NCBI GenBank assembly: GCA_964650965.1
Contig: CAZYYO010000004.1
Span: 1 to 64,000, forward strand
Reading direction: 5' to 3'
Source of the DNA: CAZYYO01 sp964650965
Lineage (GTDB): Bacteria; Bacillota; Clostridia; Lachnospirales; Lachnospiraceae
Length of the DNA stretch: 64,000 nucleotides
The translations under genes and the position numbers were made by a program. Numbering within the stretch: the stretch's first letter is position 1; each line of letters opens with the position of its first letter. Shown here piece after piece: positions 1 through 8,961 of this stretch. Below the pieces are notes generated by a model. The model was not told where the DNA came from. It did not search any database and worked only from the letters and a program-made list of their open reading frames with translations.

Positions 1-25
1 ACTCTATACCCCAGTGTTCTCCACT

Positions 26-1111
26 CTACTTCCCAGCATACATATTCTGGTAGTATTTCTCATAATCTCCACTGGTTACATTGTTCATCCAATCTTCATG
101 CTCTAAATACCATTTGATGGTCTTCTTAATTCCATCCTTGAACATGGTCTCTGGTTCCCAGCCGATTTCTTTTTTAATCTTATCTGGAGCGATTGCATAT
201 CGTTTATCATGGCCCTTGCGGTCTCCAACATAAGTAATTAAATCAGTACTGATGTTTTTCTTTCTTGGGTCGGAATCTGGAATCATTTCCTGTAAGGTCT
301 CAATTACAATATTTACAATCTCAATATTGCGTTTCTCGTTATGTCCACCAATATTATAGGTTTCAAACAGCTTGCCCTGCTCCTGAACCATGTCGATTCC
401 TTTGGCATGATCATCTACATATAACCAGTCACGGATATTCATTCCATCTCCATATACTGGCAGCTTCTTACCCTGTAATGCATTGTTAATCAGCAGTGGA
501 ATTAATTTCTCCGGGAACTGATAAGGTCCATAGTTATTGGAAGTATTGGTAATATTTGCTGGGAAATGATAGGTATCCATATAGGATTTTACTAACATAT
601 CTGAGCTTGCTTTACTTGCAGAATATGGACTATGTGGCTGATATGGTGTTGTCTCATAGAAGTAGCTCTTGCCATCATCTGGAAGGGAACCATATACTTC
701 GTCTGTAGATACATGTAAGAATTTCTTGCCTTCCTTAAAGGTTCCGTCCTCTAATTCCCAAGCTGCCTTAGCGTTATTAAGCATTACAAGGGTTCCAAGA
801 ACATTGGTCTCAACAAATACTTCTGGATTCTTAATACTACGGTCTACATGACTTTCTGCTGCAAAATGTACCACACGGTCGATATCATTTTCTGCAAATA
901 TCTTGCTGATTGCTTCATTATCGCAAATGTCGGCACGGATAAAGGTATAATTGTCTCTATCTTCTATATCCTTTAAGTTCTCAAGATTGCCTGCGTAGGT
1001 AAGTTTATCCACGTTGATGATGCGAATTTCGTTGTCATATTTGCGGAACATATAATGGATATAGTTGCTGCCTATGAATCCTGCTCCTCCGGTTACTAAG
1101 TATGTTCTCAT
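26..1111 (-). CDS. rfbB: dTDP-glucose 4,6-dehydratase
   Basis: Second step of dTDP-L-rhamnose synthesis: NAD-dependent conversion of dTDP-glucose to the 4-keto-6-deoxy sugar, cytoplasmic. The 361-aa product is an extended SDR with the NAD motif TGGAGFIG at 7-14, the family's catalytic Thr-Asp-Glu in STDEVY (136-138) and YSASK (Tyr163, Lys167). The reading frame is open to an ATG at 1126, but GGAGG lies just upstream of the ATG at 1111, so the product should begin MRTYLV. It lies near rfbD and two glycosyltransferases, though a scaffold gap separates them; rfbA and rfbC are not seen in this window. Near-certain family. Confidence 0.95.
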   Translation of the reverse strand: MRTYLVTGGAGFIGSNYIHYMFRKYDNEIRIINVDKLTYAGNLENLKDIEDRDNYTFIRADICDNEAISKIFAENDIDRVVHFAAESHVDRSIKNPEVFVETNVLGTLVMLNNAKAAWELEDGTFKEGKKFLHVSTDEVYGSLPDDGKSYFYETTPYQPHSPYSASKASSDMLVKSYMDTYHFPANITNTSNNYGPYQFPEKLIPLLINNALQGKKLPVYGDGMNIRDWLYVDDHAKGIDMVQEQGKLFETYNIGGHNEKRNIEIVNIVIETLQEMIPDSDPRKKNISTDLITYVGDRKGHDKRYAIAPDKIKKEIGWEPETMFKDGIKKTIKWYLEHEDWMNNVTSGDYEKYYQNMYAGK

Positions 1112-1172
1112 GTTGTTTTCCTCCATATATTTTTTGGTTTTGGTTTTATGTTTTAGGTTTTAGGTTGAGGTC

Positions 1173-1327
1173 GAAGCTCTGGGCATATGTAATTGCTATG
1201 CTCCGGGTGAGCTGGGCATTTCGCTGAGCCTCTGACTGATTCAATCACTCAGCATTGGCTTCGTGATTGATGAGTCTCAGCTTCATAGCTCACAAGTCAC
1301 ATAGAAATTACATATGCCCAGAGCTTC
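1173..1327. repeat. Large imperfect palindrome
   Basis: The outer arms 1173-1194 and 1306-1327 are perfect 22-base inverted copies (left arm begins gaagctctgggcat). After one mismatch they continue for 5 more pairs (1196-1200 with 1300-1304), then 1207-1213 with 1287-1293, 1223-1228 with 1276-1281, and 1241-1248 with 1263-1270. Almost the whole 155 bases can therefore fold into one long hairpin. It lies upstream of rfbB and ends 12 bases before a scaffold gap, as expected if it is a repeat that broke the assembly. It has no coding capacity. It could be a palindromic intergenic repeat, a MITE-like remnant, or a strong terminator. Confidence 0.75.
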
Positions 1328-1339
1328 TATATTTCATTC

Positions 1340-1439
1340 NNNNNNNNNNNNNNNNNNNNNNNNNNNNNNNNNNNNNNNNNNNNNNNNNNNNNNNNNNNNN
1401 NNNNNNNNNNNNNNNNNNNNNNNNNNNNNNNNNNNNNNN
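1340..1439. other. Scaffold gap (100 N)
   Basis: Exactly 100 unknown bases, the usual placeholder for a gap of unknown size. The 3' end of the DUF2304 gene and whatever lies between it and rfbB are missing. Confidence 0.99.
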
Positions 1440-1690
1440 CTGAAGATAATCATCAGGGTGAAGCCGAAGCCCAGGAAAAACAGCATATTAATGGGTAGTG
1501 CGATTCCCAATAATGCAGTTAGCCCGTTTAGTAATCTAGGAAACAGGTCGAAGATTAACAGGAGCACTGCTACCAGAAACCAAATGAGGGCATATTTTAA
1601 TTCCAGGCGTCTCTTGCGTACCAGATTTCCAATATATAGAAGTGCAATGATTACCACCACTGCTACTACCAGTTGTAATTTGGGTGTCAT
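1440..1690 (-). CDS. DUF2304 membrane protein, 3' end lost in gap
   Basis: The visible 83 residues begin MTPKLQLVVAVVVIIALLYI and hold about three hydrophobic segments (roughly 5-22, 33-50, 62-83) with the basic loop LVRKRRLELKYALIW between the first two, typical of DUF2304 proteins of about 110-120 aa. Members often sit beside DPM1-like glycosyltransferases in surface-polysaccharide loci, as here (9 bases after the neighbour's start side). The role is presumably membrane anchoring or flipping of lipid-linked sugars, but this is unproven. The ATG at 1690 has GGAGG 7 bases upstream. The C-terminus runs into the N gap. Confidence 0.8.
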
Positions 1691-1699
1691 TGTTGCCTC

Positions 1700-2392
1700 C
1701 TATCTTCCTATGGCTGCCATAAATACAGCCAGGGATACTTTTATCATATAATAAATGGAGCGTTTTGCTGAAATTGAGGACACGCCGGCCTGTCGTTCCT
1801 TCATTACTACCGGCATCTCAACTACGTTCAGCCCCCGCTTTAGGATGGTCACTACCGTCTCCGGTTCCGGATAATCCTTGGGGTATTCCTCTGCAAAATA
1901 CTCGATGACTCTTCGATTGGCCATTCGCATTCCACTGGTGGGGTCTGTGATGGTTTTTCTGGTAAACAGCTTAATTAATATGGAAAAATATCGTATTCCA
2001 AATCTTCGTAAGCCAGAGGATTGAAAGCCTTCCTTCTCAATGAAGCGAGATCCAATAAGCATATCGATATCTTCTGCTTCTAACTTATCCGCCATTACCT
2101 CCAGAAAATGAGCATCGTGCTGTCCGTCGCCATCCACCTGGATTGCCACATCATATCCATACCGTTTCGCATACAGATATCCTGTTTGTACTGCACCACC
2201 GATTCCTGTGTTTATGGTAAGATTTACAACATTATACCCGTGTTCTTCACACAGCTGCTGCGTATTATCGAAGGAGCAGTCATTTATGATAACGTGATCA
2301 AAGGTAGGGGCATTCTTCTTAATGTCTTCTACGGTATTCACGATATTTCCCGCCTCATTATAGGCAGGGATGATTACCAATCGCTTCTTCAA
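1700..2392 (-). CDS. GT2 glycosyltransferase, polyprenyl-phosphate sugar transferase-like
   Basis: 230 aa, DPM1/DPG-synthase-like GT-A fold. The N-terminal VIIPAYNEAGNI is the GT2 signature, with the DxD-type stretch VDGDGQHD near residue 90 and a basic region at RRFGIRYFSILIKLFTRKT. There are no clear multiple TM segments, so it is probably a peripheral enzyme transferring a sugar to a polyprenyl phosphate; the substrate is unknown. The start is TTG at 2392, directly after the TAG of the upstream gene and with AAGGAGG about 9 bases before it, so the two glycosyltransferases are translationally coupled. It precedes the DUF2304 gene, a common pairing. Confidence 0.85.
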   Translation of the reverse strand: MKKRLVIIPAYNEAGNIVNTVEDIKKNAPTFDHVIINDCSFDNTQQLCEEHGYNVVNLTINTGIGGAVQTGYLYAKRYGYDVAIQVDGDGQHDAHFLEVMADKLEAEDIDMLIGSRFIEKEGFQSSGLRRFGIRYFSILIKLFTRKTITDPTSGMRMANRRVIEYFAEEYPKDYPEPETVVTILKRGLNVVEMPVVMKERQAGVSSISAKRSIYYMIKVSLAVFMAAIGR

Positions 2393-3238
2393 CTATGGAT
2401 TCCTCCTTACGAAAATCTTCAGATATATATTTCCCAAAAAGCTCATAAGCTTTCTGATTTGCACACTCAAATTTATCTGCCAGGGCTTCAGTCCAAGGGT
2501 CTTAGCATGCTTCTCCACCAATCTACGGTGCTCTGCAATATACACGCTTTCCTGTCCGCCGCCCATTACCTGTCCTGTATTAGAGTCATTGCGAATTCGA
2601 AAATAATTCAATGGCTCATGTAATATATAAATCTGTCCACTGCAGGCAATACTCATATAGAAGTCATAGTCTATAATATAGACGAAGGAGGAGTCAAAGC
2701 CTCCATTTGCCTCATATGCACTGCGACGAATCAGATTTGCCAGCGGTGCTCCCAGGTAATCCCTGGTAAATATGGAAAAGCGGGATGCATCCCGTCCTTC
2801 TACCAGTCCACTTTTATGATACCGCTTGTAATAGCCGGTATTTCTTCCATTTACATCAATGAACTGAGTATCTGTCTGTACCAGAAGTGCTGAGGGATTC
2901 GCCTCCATAATCTCCACTTCTCTGGCAATCAGCGTCTCATGAAGCAGGTCATCTGCACACAGAAGCTTCATGTATTCGCCCTTGCATAGCTCCAGGCATC
3001 GATTCCAATTCCCGGACATGCCCAGATTCTTCTCATTCTCATATACCTGCAGCCGAGGATCAGTAATACCTCGCACCACCTCTAAGGTATTGTCCTTAGA
3101 CTGGTCATCCACTACAATGAGTTCTATATTCTTATATGTCTGATGCAATACAGATTGTATTGTTTCTGCAATGTAATCCGCATTATTATATGCCGGAATA
3201 CATACACTTACCAGGGGTTGTCCCACTTTCTTATCCAA
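2393..3238 (-). CDS. GT2 family glycosyltransferase
   Basis: 281 aa. The N-terminus VSVCIPAYNNADYIAETIQS and VVDDQSKDNT are the nucleotide-binding part of GT2 enzymes, and LLCADDLL (about residues 93-100) supplies the DxD-like metal site. The C-terminus has amphipathic, basic segments but no multi-span domain. It probably adds a sugar to a surface polysaccharide or rhamnan made from the dTDP-rhamnose supplied by the rfb genes; acceptor and donor cannot be read from sequence. The predicted start is TTG with a weak AAAGGA upstream, so the start is less certain than the family. Confidence 0.85.
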   Translation of the reverse strand: MDKKVGQPLVSVCIPAYNNADYIAETIQSVLHQTYKNIELIVVDDQSKDNTLEVVRGITDPRLQVYENEKNLGMSGNWNRCLELCKGEYMKLLCADDLLHETLIAREVEIMEANPSALLVQTDTQFIDVNGRNTGYYKRYHKSGLVEGRDASRFSIFTRDYLGAPLANLIRRSAYEANGGFDSSFVYIIDYDFYMSIACSGQIYILHEPLNYFRIRNDSNTGQVMGGGQESVYIAEHRRLVEKHAKTLGLKPWQINLSVQIRKLMSFLGNIYLKIFVRRNP

Positions 3239-3251
3239 CTTTCCTTTATTT

Positions 3252-3329
3252 TACCGTTTGCGAACTTTTTCTACCGCTTACGAATTTTGCATTACCGTTC
3301 ACGATCTTTTTCTACCGCTTGCGAAATTG
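3252..3329. repeat. Four degenerate 20-base tandem repeats
   Basis: Units start with taccg at 3252, 3272, 3293 and 3313 (spacing 20, 21, 20) with a consensus near TACCGYTYRCGAWYTTTTTC. They fill almost the whole gap between the rfbD stop and the next glycosyltransferase start. There are no spacers, so this is not CRISPR. The array could be a slipped-strand repeat or a set of protein-binding sites in the intercistronic region. Confidence 0.7.
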
Positions 3330-3333
3330 TTGC

Positions 3334-4203
3334 CTACATATTCTCTAGGTATACCTGCAGTGCATCATGCCAGTCCGCCATCGCAAATTCCTTGGTTGTC
3401 AGCTTCAGCATATAGTTCTCCAAGATAGAATATGCCGGCCGATCTGCGGAATTAGGATTCATTTCCTTATACTGCTTACTGGTTACGTGATTTACCTTGG
3501 TCTTAATTCCCTTACGACGGAAAATCTCCTCAGTAAAATCTGCCCAGTTGGTATCTCCTTCGCAGGTTGCATGGAAGATACCATAATTCTCGGTTCCTTC
3601 CAGGAAATGTATCATCTTAGCCAATTCCACTGCACTAGTTGGAGACCCTACCTGATCCATGACCACACTGATTTCGTCGTGCGTCTCTGCCAGTTTCAGC
3701 ATGGTCTTAACAAAGTTCTTACCATCTCCATATAACCAGGCTGTTCTAAGGATAAAGAATTTGTCTGCAAACTGCTGCACAAATTTCTCTCCCTCCAGCT
3801 TGGTCTTGCCATAGGCACTCACTGGATTGGGTGCGTCAAATTCGGTGTATGGACGGGTTCCATTTCCTTCAAACACATAATCCGTAGATACGTGTATCAT
3901 CTTGGCACCAACCTGTGTAGCTGCAATGCTTAAATTTCTTGGTCCTATAGCATTAATTCTGTATGCCAGGTCCCACTGCTGCTCACATGCATCTACATTG
4001 GTATGTGCTGCACAGTTGATAATTACATCCGGTGTTGTCTCTCTTACACATTTCAACACAGCATCTATATCTGTAATGTCCAGGTTGGTGATGCCTTCCT
4101 GCTGTGCCACATCCGTAAGGATAAACTGAACGGTATCACCGTATTCCTTCTGGATGGCACGGCCCAGCTGGCCGTTACATCCGGTTACTAAGATCTTCTT
4201 CAT
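3334..4203 (-). CDS. rfbD: dTDP-4-dehydrorhamnose reductase
   Basis: Last step of dTDP-L-rhamnose synthesis, NAD(P)H-dependent reduction of the 4-keto group. 289 aa with the Rossmann motif GCNGQLG at 8-14, STDYVF at 106-111 and the catalytic YGKTK (Tyr131, Lys135); length is normal for RfbD. The ATG at 4203 abuts the N gap, so the ribosome site cannot be seen, but the protein starts MKKILVTG as expected. A continuous reading frame through the gap into leuA is an artefact of the N run. It is followed by the 20-base repeat array and two glycosyltransferases. Confidence 0.95.
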   Translation of the reverse strand: MKKILVTGCNGQLGRAIQKEYGDTVQFILTDVAQQEGITNLDITDIDAVLKCVRETTPDVIINCAAHTNVDACEQQWDLAYRINAIGPRNLSIAATQVGAKMIHVSTDYVFEGNGTRPYTEFDAPNPVSAYGKTKLEGEKFVQQFADKFFILRTAWLYGDGKNFVKTMLKLAETHDEISVVMDQVGSPTSAVELAKMIHFLEGTENYGIFHATCEGDTNWADFTEEIFRRKGIKTKVNHVTSKQYKEMNPNSADRPAYSILENYMLKLTTKEFAMADWHDALQVYLENM

Positions 4204-4303
4204 NNNNNNNNNNNNNNNNNNNNNNNNNNNNNNNNNNNNNNNNNNNNNNNNNNNNNNNNNNNNNNNNNNNNNNNNNNNNNNNNNNNNNNNNNNNNNNNNN
4301 NNN
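4204..4303. other. Scaffold gap (100 N)
   Basis: 100 unknown bases between the ATG of rfbD and the last codons of leuA. Contig order and true distance are unknown. Confidence 0.99.
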
Positions 4304-5976
4304 TCATTCTGTAATTTTACAATGCGGTTCATGGCTGAGAACAATCCACGGATGGAGGCTCTGGTAATATTAGAGCTTACTCCTACTCCGTAGGTTACAT
4401 TGCCTGAGCGATTATCTCTCATCTCAATATAAGCTGCAGCTTTGGCGTGGGAGCCTTCTCCCAGGGAGTGTTCTGAGTAATCCAATACAGTGAAATCAAC
4501 CTGAGGAACGCACTGACGAATGGCCAGCTTCACTGCGTCAATTGGTCCATTTCCATCTGCTTCAGAATGAATGTCTTCTCCGTTATATTTAAAGTCTAAG
4601 GCTACATGTGTCTCATCATTTGCCATATTATCATCAATATCTACATACACCAGTTCAAATGGAGCACGCTGTTCCAGGTATTCCCGCTTGAAGGCTTCCA
4701 TAACCTTCTGTGGGGCAACCTCTCCACCTTCCTTCTCGGAAATGTACTGGATAACATCTGCAAATTCTCTCTGCATCTTCTTAGGAAGCTTGTAGCCGTA
4801 TACGGTGTCCATAACAAAGGCAACGCCGCCCTTGCCGGACTGGCTGTTAATCCGTACCACTGGCTCGTATTTTCTGCCAACATCTGCCGGGTCAATGGGA
4901 AGATATGGTACCTCCCAGATTTCATTGCCACGCTCCTGCATTGCATGCACGCCCTTGTTGATGGCATCCTGATGGGAACCTGAAAATGCAGTAAATACCA
5001 GCTTGCCTGCATAGGGATGACGCATATCCACATCCATCTTGCAGCATCGTTCAAATACTTCTACGATTTCTCTAATATTTTCAATATCCAGCTCTGGATT
5101 AATGCCCTGGGAGAACATATTATAAGCTACGGTTAAGATATCAATATTCCCTGTACGCTCTCCATTTCCAAGAAGTGTTCCCTCTACGCGGTCTGCTCCT
5201 GCCAGCAATGCCAGCTCTGTTGCAGCAATTCCCGTTCCCCTGTCATTATGAGGATGTACACTTAAGATGACGTTGTCCCGCTCCTGGAAGTGACGGTTCA
5301 TCCATTCAATCTGGTCTGCATATACATTTGGCGTATTCATTTCAACGGTTGCAGGGAGATTGAAAATAATGGGATTGTCATTGGCATGATCCCACGCCTT
5401 CTGTACTGCTGTACATATCTCCAGTGCAAAATCCATCTCTGTTCCTGTAAAGCTCTCCGGTGAATATTCCAGCTGGATATTTCCCGGGAAGCCGGCAAGA
5501 CGTTCCTTCACCATATTGGTACCGGCTACTGCAATATCAATGATTTCTTCTCTGCTTTTATGAAATACCACATCTCTTTGTAGTGTGGATGTGGAATTGT
5601 AAATGTGCACCACAACGTTCTTAATTCCCTGTATGGATTCAAAGGTCTTATCAATCAGCTCCTCACGGCACTGGGTTAACACCTGCACCTTCACATCATC
5701 CGGAATCTTATTCTCCCGAACCAGCTGTCTTAAGAAATCGTACTCAATCTGGGATGCTGCCGGAAATCCAATTTCAATCTCCTTAAAGCCCAGCTTAATC
5801 AGAAGATCAAACATCTCCATCTTCTCATCTACATTCATTGGCTCAATCAATGCCTGATTACCGTCGCGAAGATCTACAGAGCACCAGATAGGTGCCTTCT
5901 CAATTTCCTTATCAGGCCAGGTTCTGTCCTTATATTCCATTACTGGATTTTTCTTATATCTCTTATAATTTAACAT
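4304..5976 (-). CDS. leuA: 2-isopropylmalate synthase, last codons lost in gap
   Basis: Condenses acetyl-CoA with 2-ketoisovalerate, the first committed step to leucine. 557 residues are visible. The HMGL-type TIM barrel starts with VDLRDGNQAL (34-43) and carries the metal-binding HPHNDRG near residue 240. The C-terminal LeuA dimer/allosteric domain follows (ALDFKYNGEDIHSEADGNGPIDA). It is the longer alpha-IPMS type of about 560 aa, so only a few residues should be missing in the gap. The ATG at 5976 has AAAGGAAG upstream and lies 15 bases after the HPr gene, so it is probably the end of the glmM-HPr transcript. No T-box or leucine leader is visible because it sits inside an operon. Confidence 0.93.
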
Positions 5977-5991
5977 CTGTCTTCCTTTCTC

Positions 5992-6261
5992 CTATTCTCC
6001 AAATCCATTTCCTACGATTTCTACAAGAGCCTGCAGTGCCTGCTGCTCATCATCACCTTCGCAGATAATCTCTATCTCATCTCCCGATTTTACACAAGCC
6101 CCCAGCACACTAAGTACGCTTTTGGCATTGGCAACACCGCTGTTCTCTCCATAGGCAAATGTAATATGTGACTGATATTTCATTGCTTCCTGGCAAAAAT
6201 CTCCTGCTGGACGCAGATGCAGTCCTGTAGGATTGGAGATCGTTACTTTCTTGCTAACCAT
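5992..6261 (-). CDS. HPr family phosphocarrier protein
   Basis: 89 aa. TGLHLRPAG carries the phosphorylatable His15, with Leu in place of the usual Ala16, and Ser48 in NAKSVLSVLG aligns with the regulatory serine (Ser46) phosphorylated by HPr kinase. Both sites are kept, so either PTS transfer or a Crh-like regulatory role is possible. It lies between glmM (56 bases) and leuA (15 bases), not with PTS enzyme I, which makes a regulatory HPr-like protein plausible. The ATG start has AGGAGGCAGCTGGAAATG just upstream. Confidence 0.9.
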   Translation of the reverse strand: MVSKKVTISNPTGLHLRPAGDFCQEAMKYQSHITFAYGENSGVANAKSVLSVLGACVKSGDEIEIICEGDDEQQALQALVEIVGNGFGE

Positions 6262-6317
6262 TTCCAGCTGCCTCCTATATATAATATGTTATGTGTATTG
6301 TAAATTCTTCCTGATTA

Positions 6318-7667
6318 TTACAGCATGGTATTAATAATTAAATCTGCCAGCTCTCTGGCATCCTTATCTATTTCCTGCTGATTCTTACCTTCAATCATAA
6401 CACGTACCAGTGGTTCTGTACCTGAAGGACGAATCAGAACTCTGCCTTCTCCATCGAACTTCTTTTCCAATTCTGCTATGGCACTGGCGATTTCCGGATA
6501 CTCCATAAAGCTTTCCTTCTTATGGTTCGGCACCTTGGCATTCACCAGTGCCTGGGGCAGGACTTCCATCACCTTCGCCAGTTCTGACAGTGGCTTCTCG
6601 CTTTCTACCATAACCTGCAGCAGATGCAGTGCACTGAGCAGCCCATCTCCCGTGGTGTTATCATCTAGGAATATCACATGTCCTGACTGCTCCCCACCCA
6701 GATTGTATCCATTTTCCTTCATATTTTCCAATACATATCGGTCTCCCACTTTGGTTTTCTCAATATGCATATTCTGTTCTTTTCCCATGAGAGTGAAGCC
6801 CAGGTTACTCATAACCGTTACCACTACGGTATCCTTCTTCAGGGTTCCCTTCTGCTTCATATAATTAGCACAGATGGCCATAATCTCATCACCGTCTACC
6901 AGCTTGCCATTCTCATCTACCGCCAGCATACGATCTGCATCTCCATCAAAGGCCAAACCGATATCTGCCTTCTCATATACTACCCTTGCCTGCAGCTCTT
7001 CCATGTGTGTACTTCCACAGTTGGCATTAATGTTGGTGCCATCTGGATTGGTATGAATTGCTACCAAATCAGCTCCCAGCTCTGTCAGCGTCTGCACAGA
7101 GGTCTGATAGGATGCTCCTTCCGCACAGTCAATTACAATCTTCATGCCGGACAAATCAACCGGCACACATTTCTTCATAAAGTTTACATATTCTCTTTCT
7201 AAATCAAATCGGTACTCTACCTTTCCAACGCCAGGTCCGATTGGAAGATCCATGTTCTTCATGTTGTCGGAAATCATTTCTTCAATCTCATCCTCTAAGG
7301 CATCGCTTAGCTTATAGCCTTCGCCATTGAAGAACTTAATTCCGTTGAATTCCATTGGATTGTGGGATGCTGATATTACTACACCTGCATCTACCTTATG
7401 CTTTCTGGTTAAATATGCAATGGCAGGGGTTGGCATCACTCCTACATAAATAGCATTTGCACCAACGGAACAGATACCTGACATTAAGGCATTTGCCAGC
7501 ATTCCGCCTGATATTCTTGTATCACATCCAACAATGATGGTGGCCTGGTGGGAAGTTTCCTTCGTCAGCACATATGCTCCTGCCTGACCAAGCTTTGTTG
7601 CCAGTTCAATTGTTAATTCTTTACTTGCTACTCCCCGCACACCATCTGTGCCAAACAATCTTCCCAT
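6318..7667 (-). CDS. glmM: Phosphoglucosamine mutase
   Basis: Interconverts glucosamine-6-P and glucosamine-1-P for UDP-GlcNAc and so peptidoglycan. 449 aa from the start MGRLFGTDGVRG, which is canonical for GlmM and has AGAGGA about 7 bases upstream. An in-frame ATG 18 bases earlier (7685) also has GGAGG, so either could be used. SASHNP (99-104, phosphoserine Ser101), the Mg-binding DGDADR (241-246) and RPSGTEP near the C-terminus are all present. It follows cdaA-cdaR in the order seen across Firmicutes, where CdaA and GlmM proteins interact. Confidence 0.96.
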   Translation of the reverse strand: MGRLFGTDGVRGVASKELTIELATKLGQAGAYVLTKETSHQATIIVGCDTRISGGMLANALMSGICSVGANAIYVGVMPTPAIAYLTRKHKVDAGVVISASHNPMEFNGIKFFNGEGYKLSDALEDEIEEMISDNMKNMDLPIGPGVGKVEYRFDLEREYVNFMKKCVPVDLSGMKIVIDCAEGASYQTSVQTLTELGADLVAIHTNPDGTNINANCGSTHMEELQARVVYEKADIGLAFDGDADRMLAVDENGKLVDGDEIMAICANYMKQKGTLKKDTVVVTVMSNLGFTLMGKEQNMHIEKTKVGDRYVLENMKENGYNLGGEQSGHVIFLDDNTTGDGLLSALHLLQVMVESEKPLSELAKVMEVLPQALVNAKVPNHKKESFMEYPEIASAIAELEKKFDGEGRVLIRPSGTEPLVRVMIEGKNQQEIDKDARELADLIINTML

Positions 7668-7722
7668 TTTTCTATCCTCTTTCATTCCTCATTTTCCTCC
7701 CGCTGGGAGGTTTCTTTTGTTT

Positions 7723-8961
7723 TTAGTGCTGTGTAATCTTAATTTTCGTTGTAGTGGTTGATGCTTCTAAGGCATCATCTAAATCCCATGTAATTGTCAC
7801 TGGATGCACTGCGTCTATGGTAAGGCCGCTTACATCAATGGAACCTGTAAGGTTGGCTTCCTCTATTTTAGCCAGTTCTGATTCCAGTCCTGTTATGGTA
7901 ACAGCTACCGTGCTGTCGCTGAAGGTAACCTTTTGCGTGCTGTCTAAGTTCTTCACTGTCAGATTGGCGGTAGGAACATTGTAGGTCTTACTTACCTTAC
8001 TGGCAAGGCTTACCTTCACTGTTACCTGTGCCTTAGTGGAATCTACCAGACTTACATCATCCGGAAGATAGCTGGTGATATCTACAGTGGTGTTAAAATC
8101 CTCTGTAATTGTAGATAAATCAACTACCGAGCTGGGAATTGTAATGGAGCTAATCTCATTAATTCGCTCTCCGTCTCCCTTAATTGCTATGGTTTCCGGA
8201 CTGGTAGTAATCCGATCCAGCTGAAGCCCTGCTGCCAGCGTTCCTCGCGTATCTACATTAATCTTAACTGTCTTGGTTGTAAGCATGGTAACCGATACCT
8301 CTACCGTAGTTACACTAAGCTCTAAGCCTGTGGTATCCACCGGTTTCCCCTTACTGTCATATAGTATGGGCACAACATTTTCTCTAATATCACTGCTCAT
8401 ATCGGTTACATCACAGCTGGCAACCACCTTATTGATAGTGGAAACAATTTCTGCCGGTCCTGTAATGGTAACAACATTAGGGGATACACTGGTTTCTCCA
8501 ACAGCACAGCCCTCTGCCGGACTGCCTGTGGTTTCTGCGTCAATAACGAATTTCTGCGTCTTTCTATTTCCTATGGTTACCTGAAGATATTGCGTCTTGG
8601 CAGAAATAGAAATGGAATTGGATAATCTGCTCACTGAAATATCAATAGGTACGCGGCTATTATCCTCCAGGTAGTTCATATCTGCAGTGGCAATGAAATC
8701 CGAATTGGACAGGCGTTCAATCACGGAACGCTTAGCTGTCACTCGAAAGCTTACTGTATTTTTACCATCATCAATGGTATAGTACTTGCCGGCATCTGTA
8801 AGAACCTGTTCATTTATTACCTGTACTGTGGCTGTAAATGTTTTTGTCTGACTTGGGTCATCAATATTAACCACCAGAAGCCAAAGTCCCAGTGCAAAGC
8901 AGACAGCCAGTATCTTCAATCCCACATTGGCTGTAAGAATGTTTTTAACTTTCGTCCACAT
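7723..8961 (-). CDS. cdaR: CdaR, YbbR-domain regulator of CdaA
   Basis: 412 aa. One N-terminal membrane segment (about 14-32, VGLKILAVCFALGLWLLVV) is followed by an extracellular part of several repeated beta-rich YbbR domains. In Firmicutes this protein binds and modulates the diadenylate cyclase CdaA at the membrane. The start overlaps the end of cdaA by 17 bases, and AAAAGGAGGG lies upstream of the ATG, so translation is coupled. The family is clear from architecture and position between cdaA and glmM. Confidence 0.93.
   Translation of the reverse strand: MWTKVKNILTANVGLKILAVCFALGLWLLVVNIDDPSQTKTFTATVQVINEQVLTDAGKYYTIDDGKNTVSFRVTAKRSVIERLSNSDFIATADMNYLEDNSRVPIDISVSRLSNSISISAKTQYLQVTIGNRKTQKFVIDAETTGSPAEGCAVGETSVSPNVVTITGPAEIVSTINKVVASCDVTDMSSDIRENVVPILYDSKGKPVDTTGLELSVTTVEVSVTMLTTKTVKINVDTRGTLAAGLQLDRITTSPETIAIKGDGERINEISSITIPSSVVDLSTITEDFNTTVDITSYLPDDVSLVDSTKAQVTVKVSLASKVSKTYNVPTANLTVKNLDSTQKVTFSDSTVAVTITGLESELAKIEEANLTGSIDVSGLTIDAVHPVTITWDLDDALEASTTTTKIKITQH

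Noticed and set aside
3252..3329. CRISPR array
   Set aside because: Repeats are contiguous, degenerate, without spacers, and no cas genes are present.
3334..5976. A single 880-residue fusion of LeuA and RfbD
   Set aside because: The frame is continuous only through the 100-N gap; the two halves are complete unrelated enzymes in their usual lengths.
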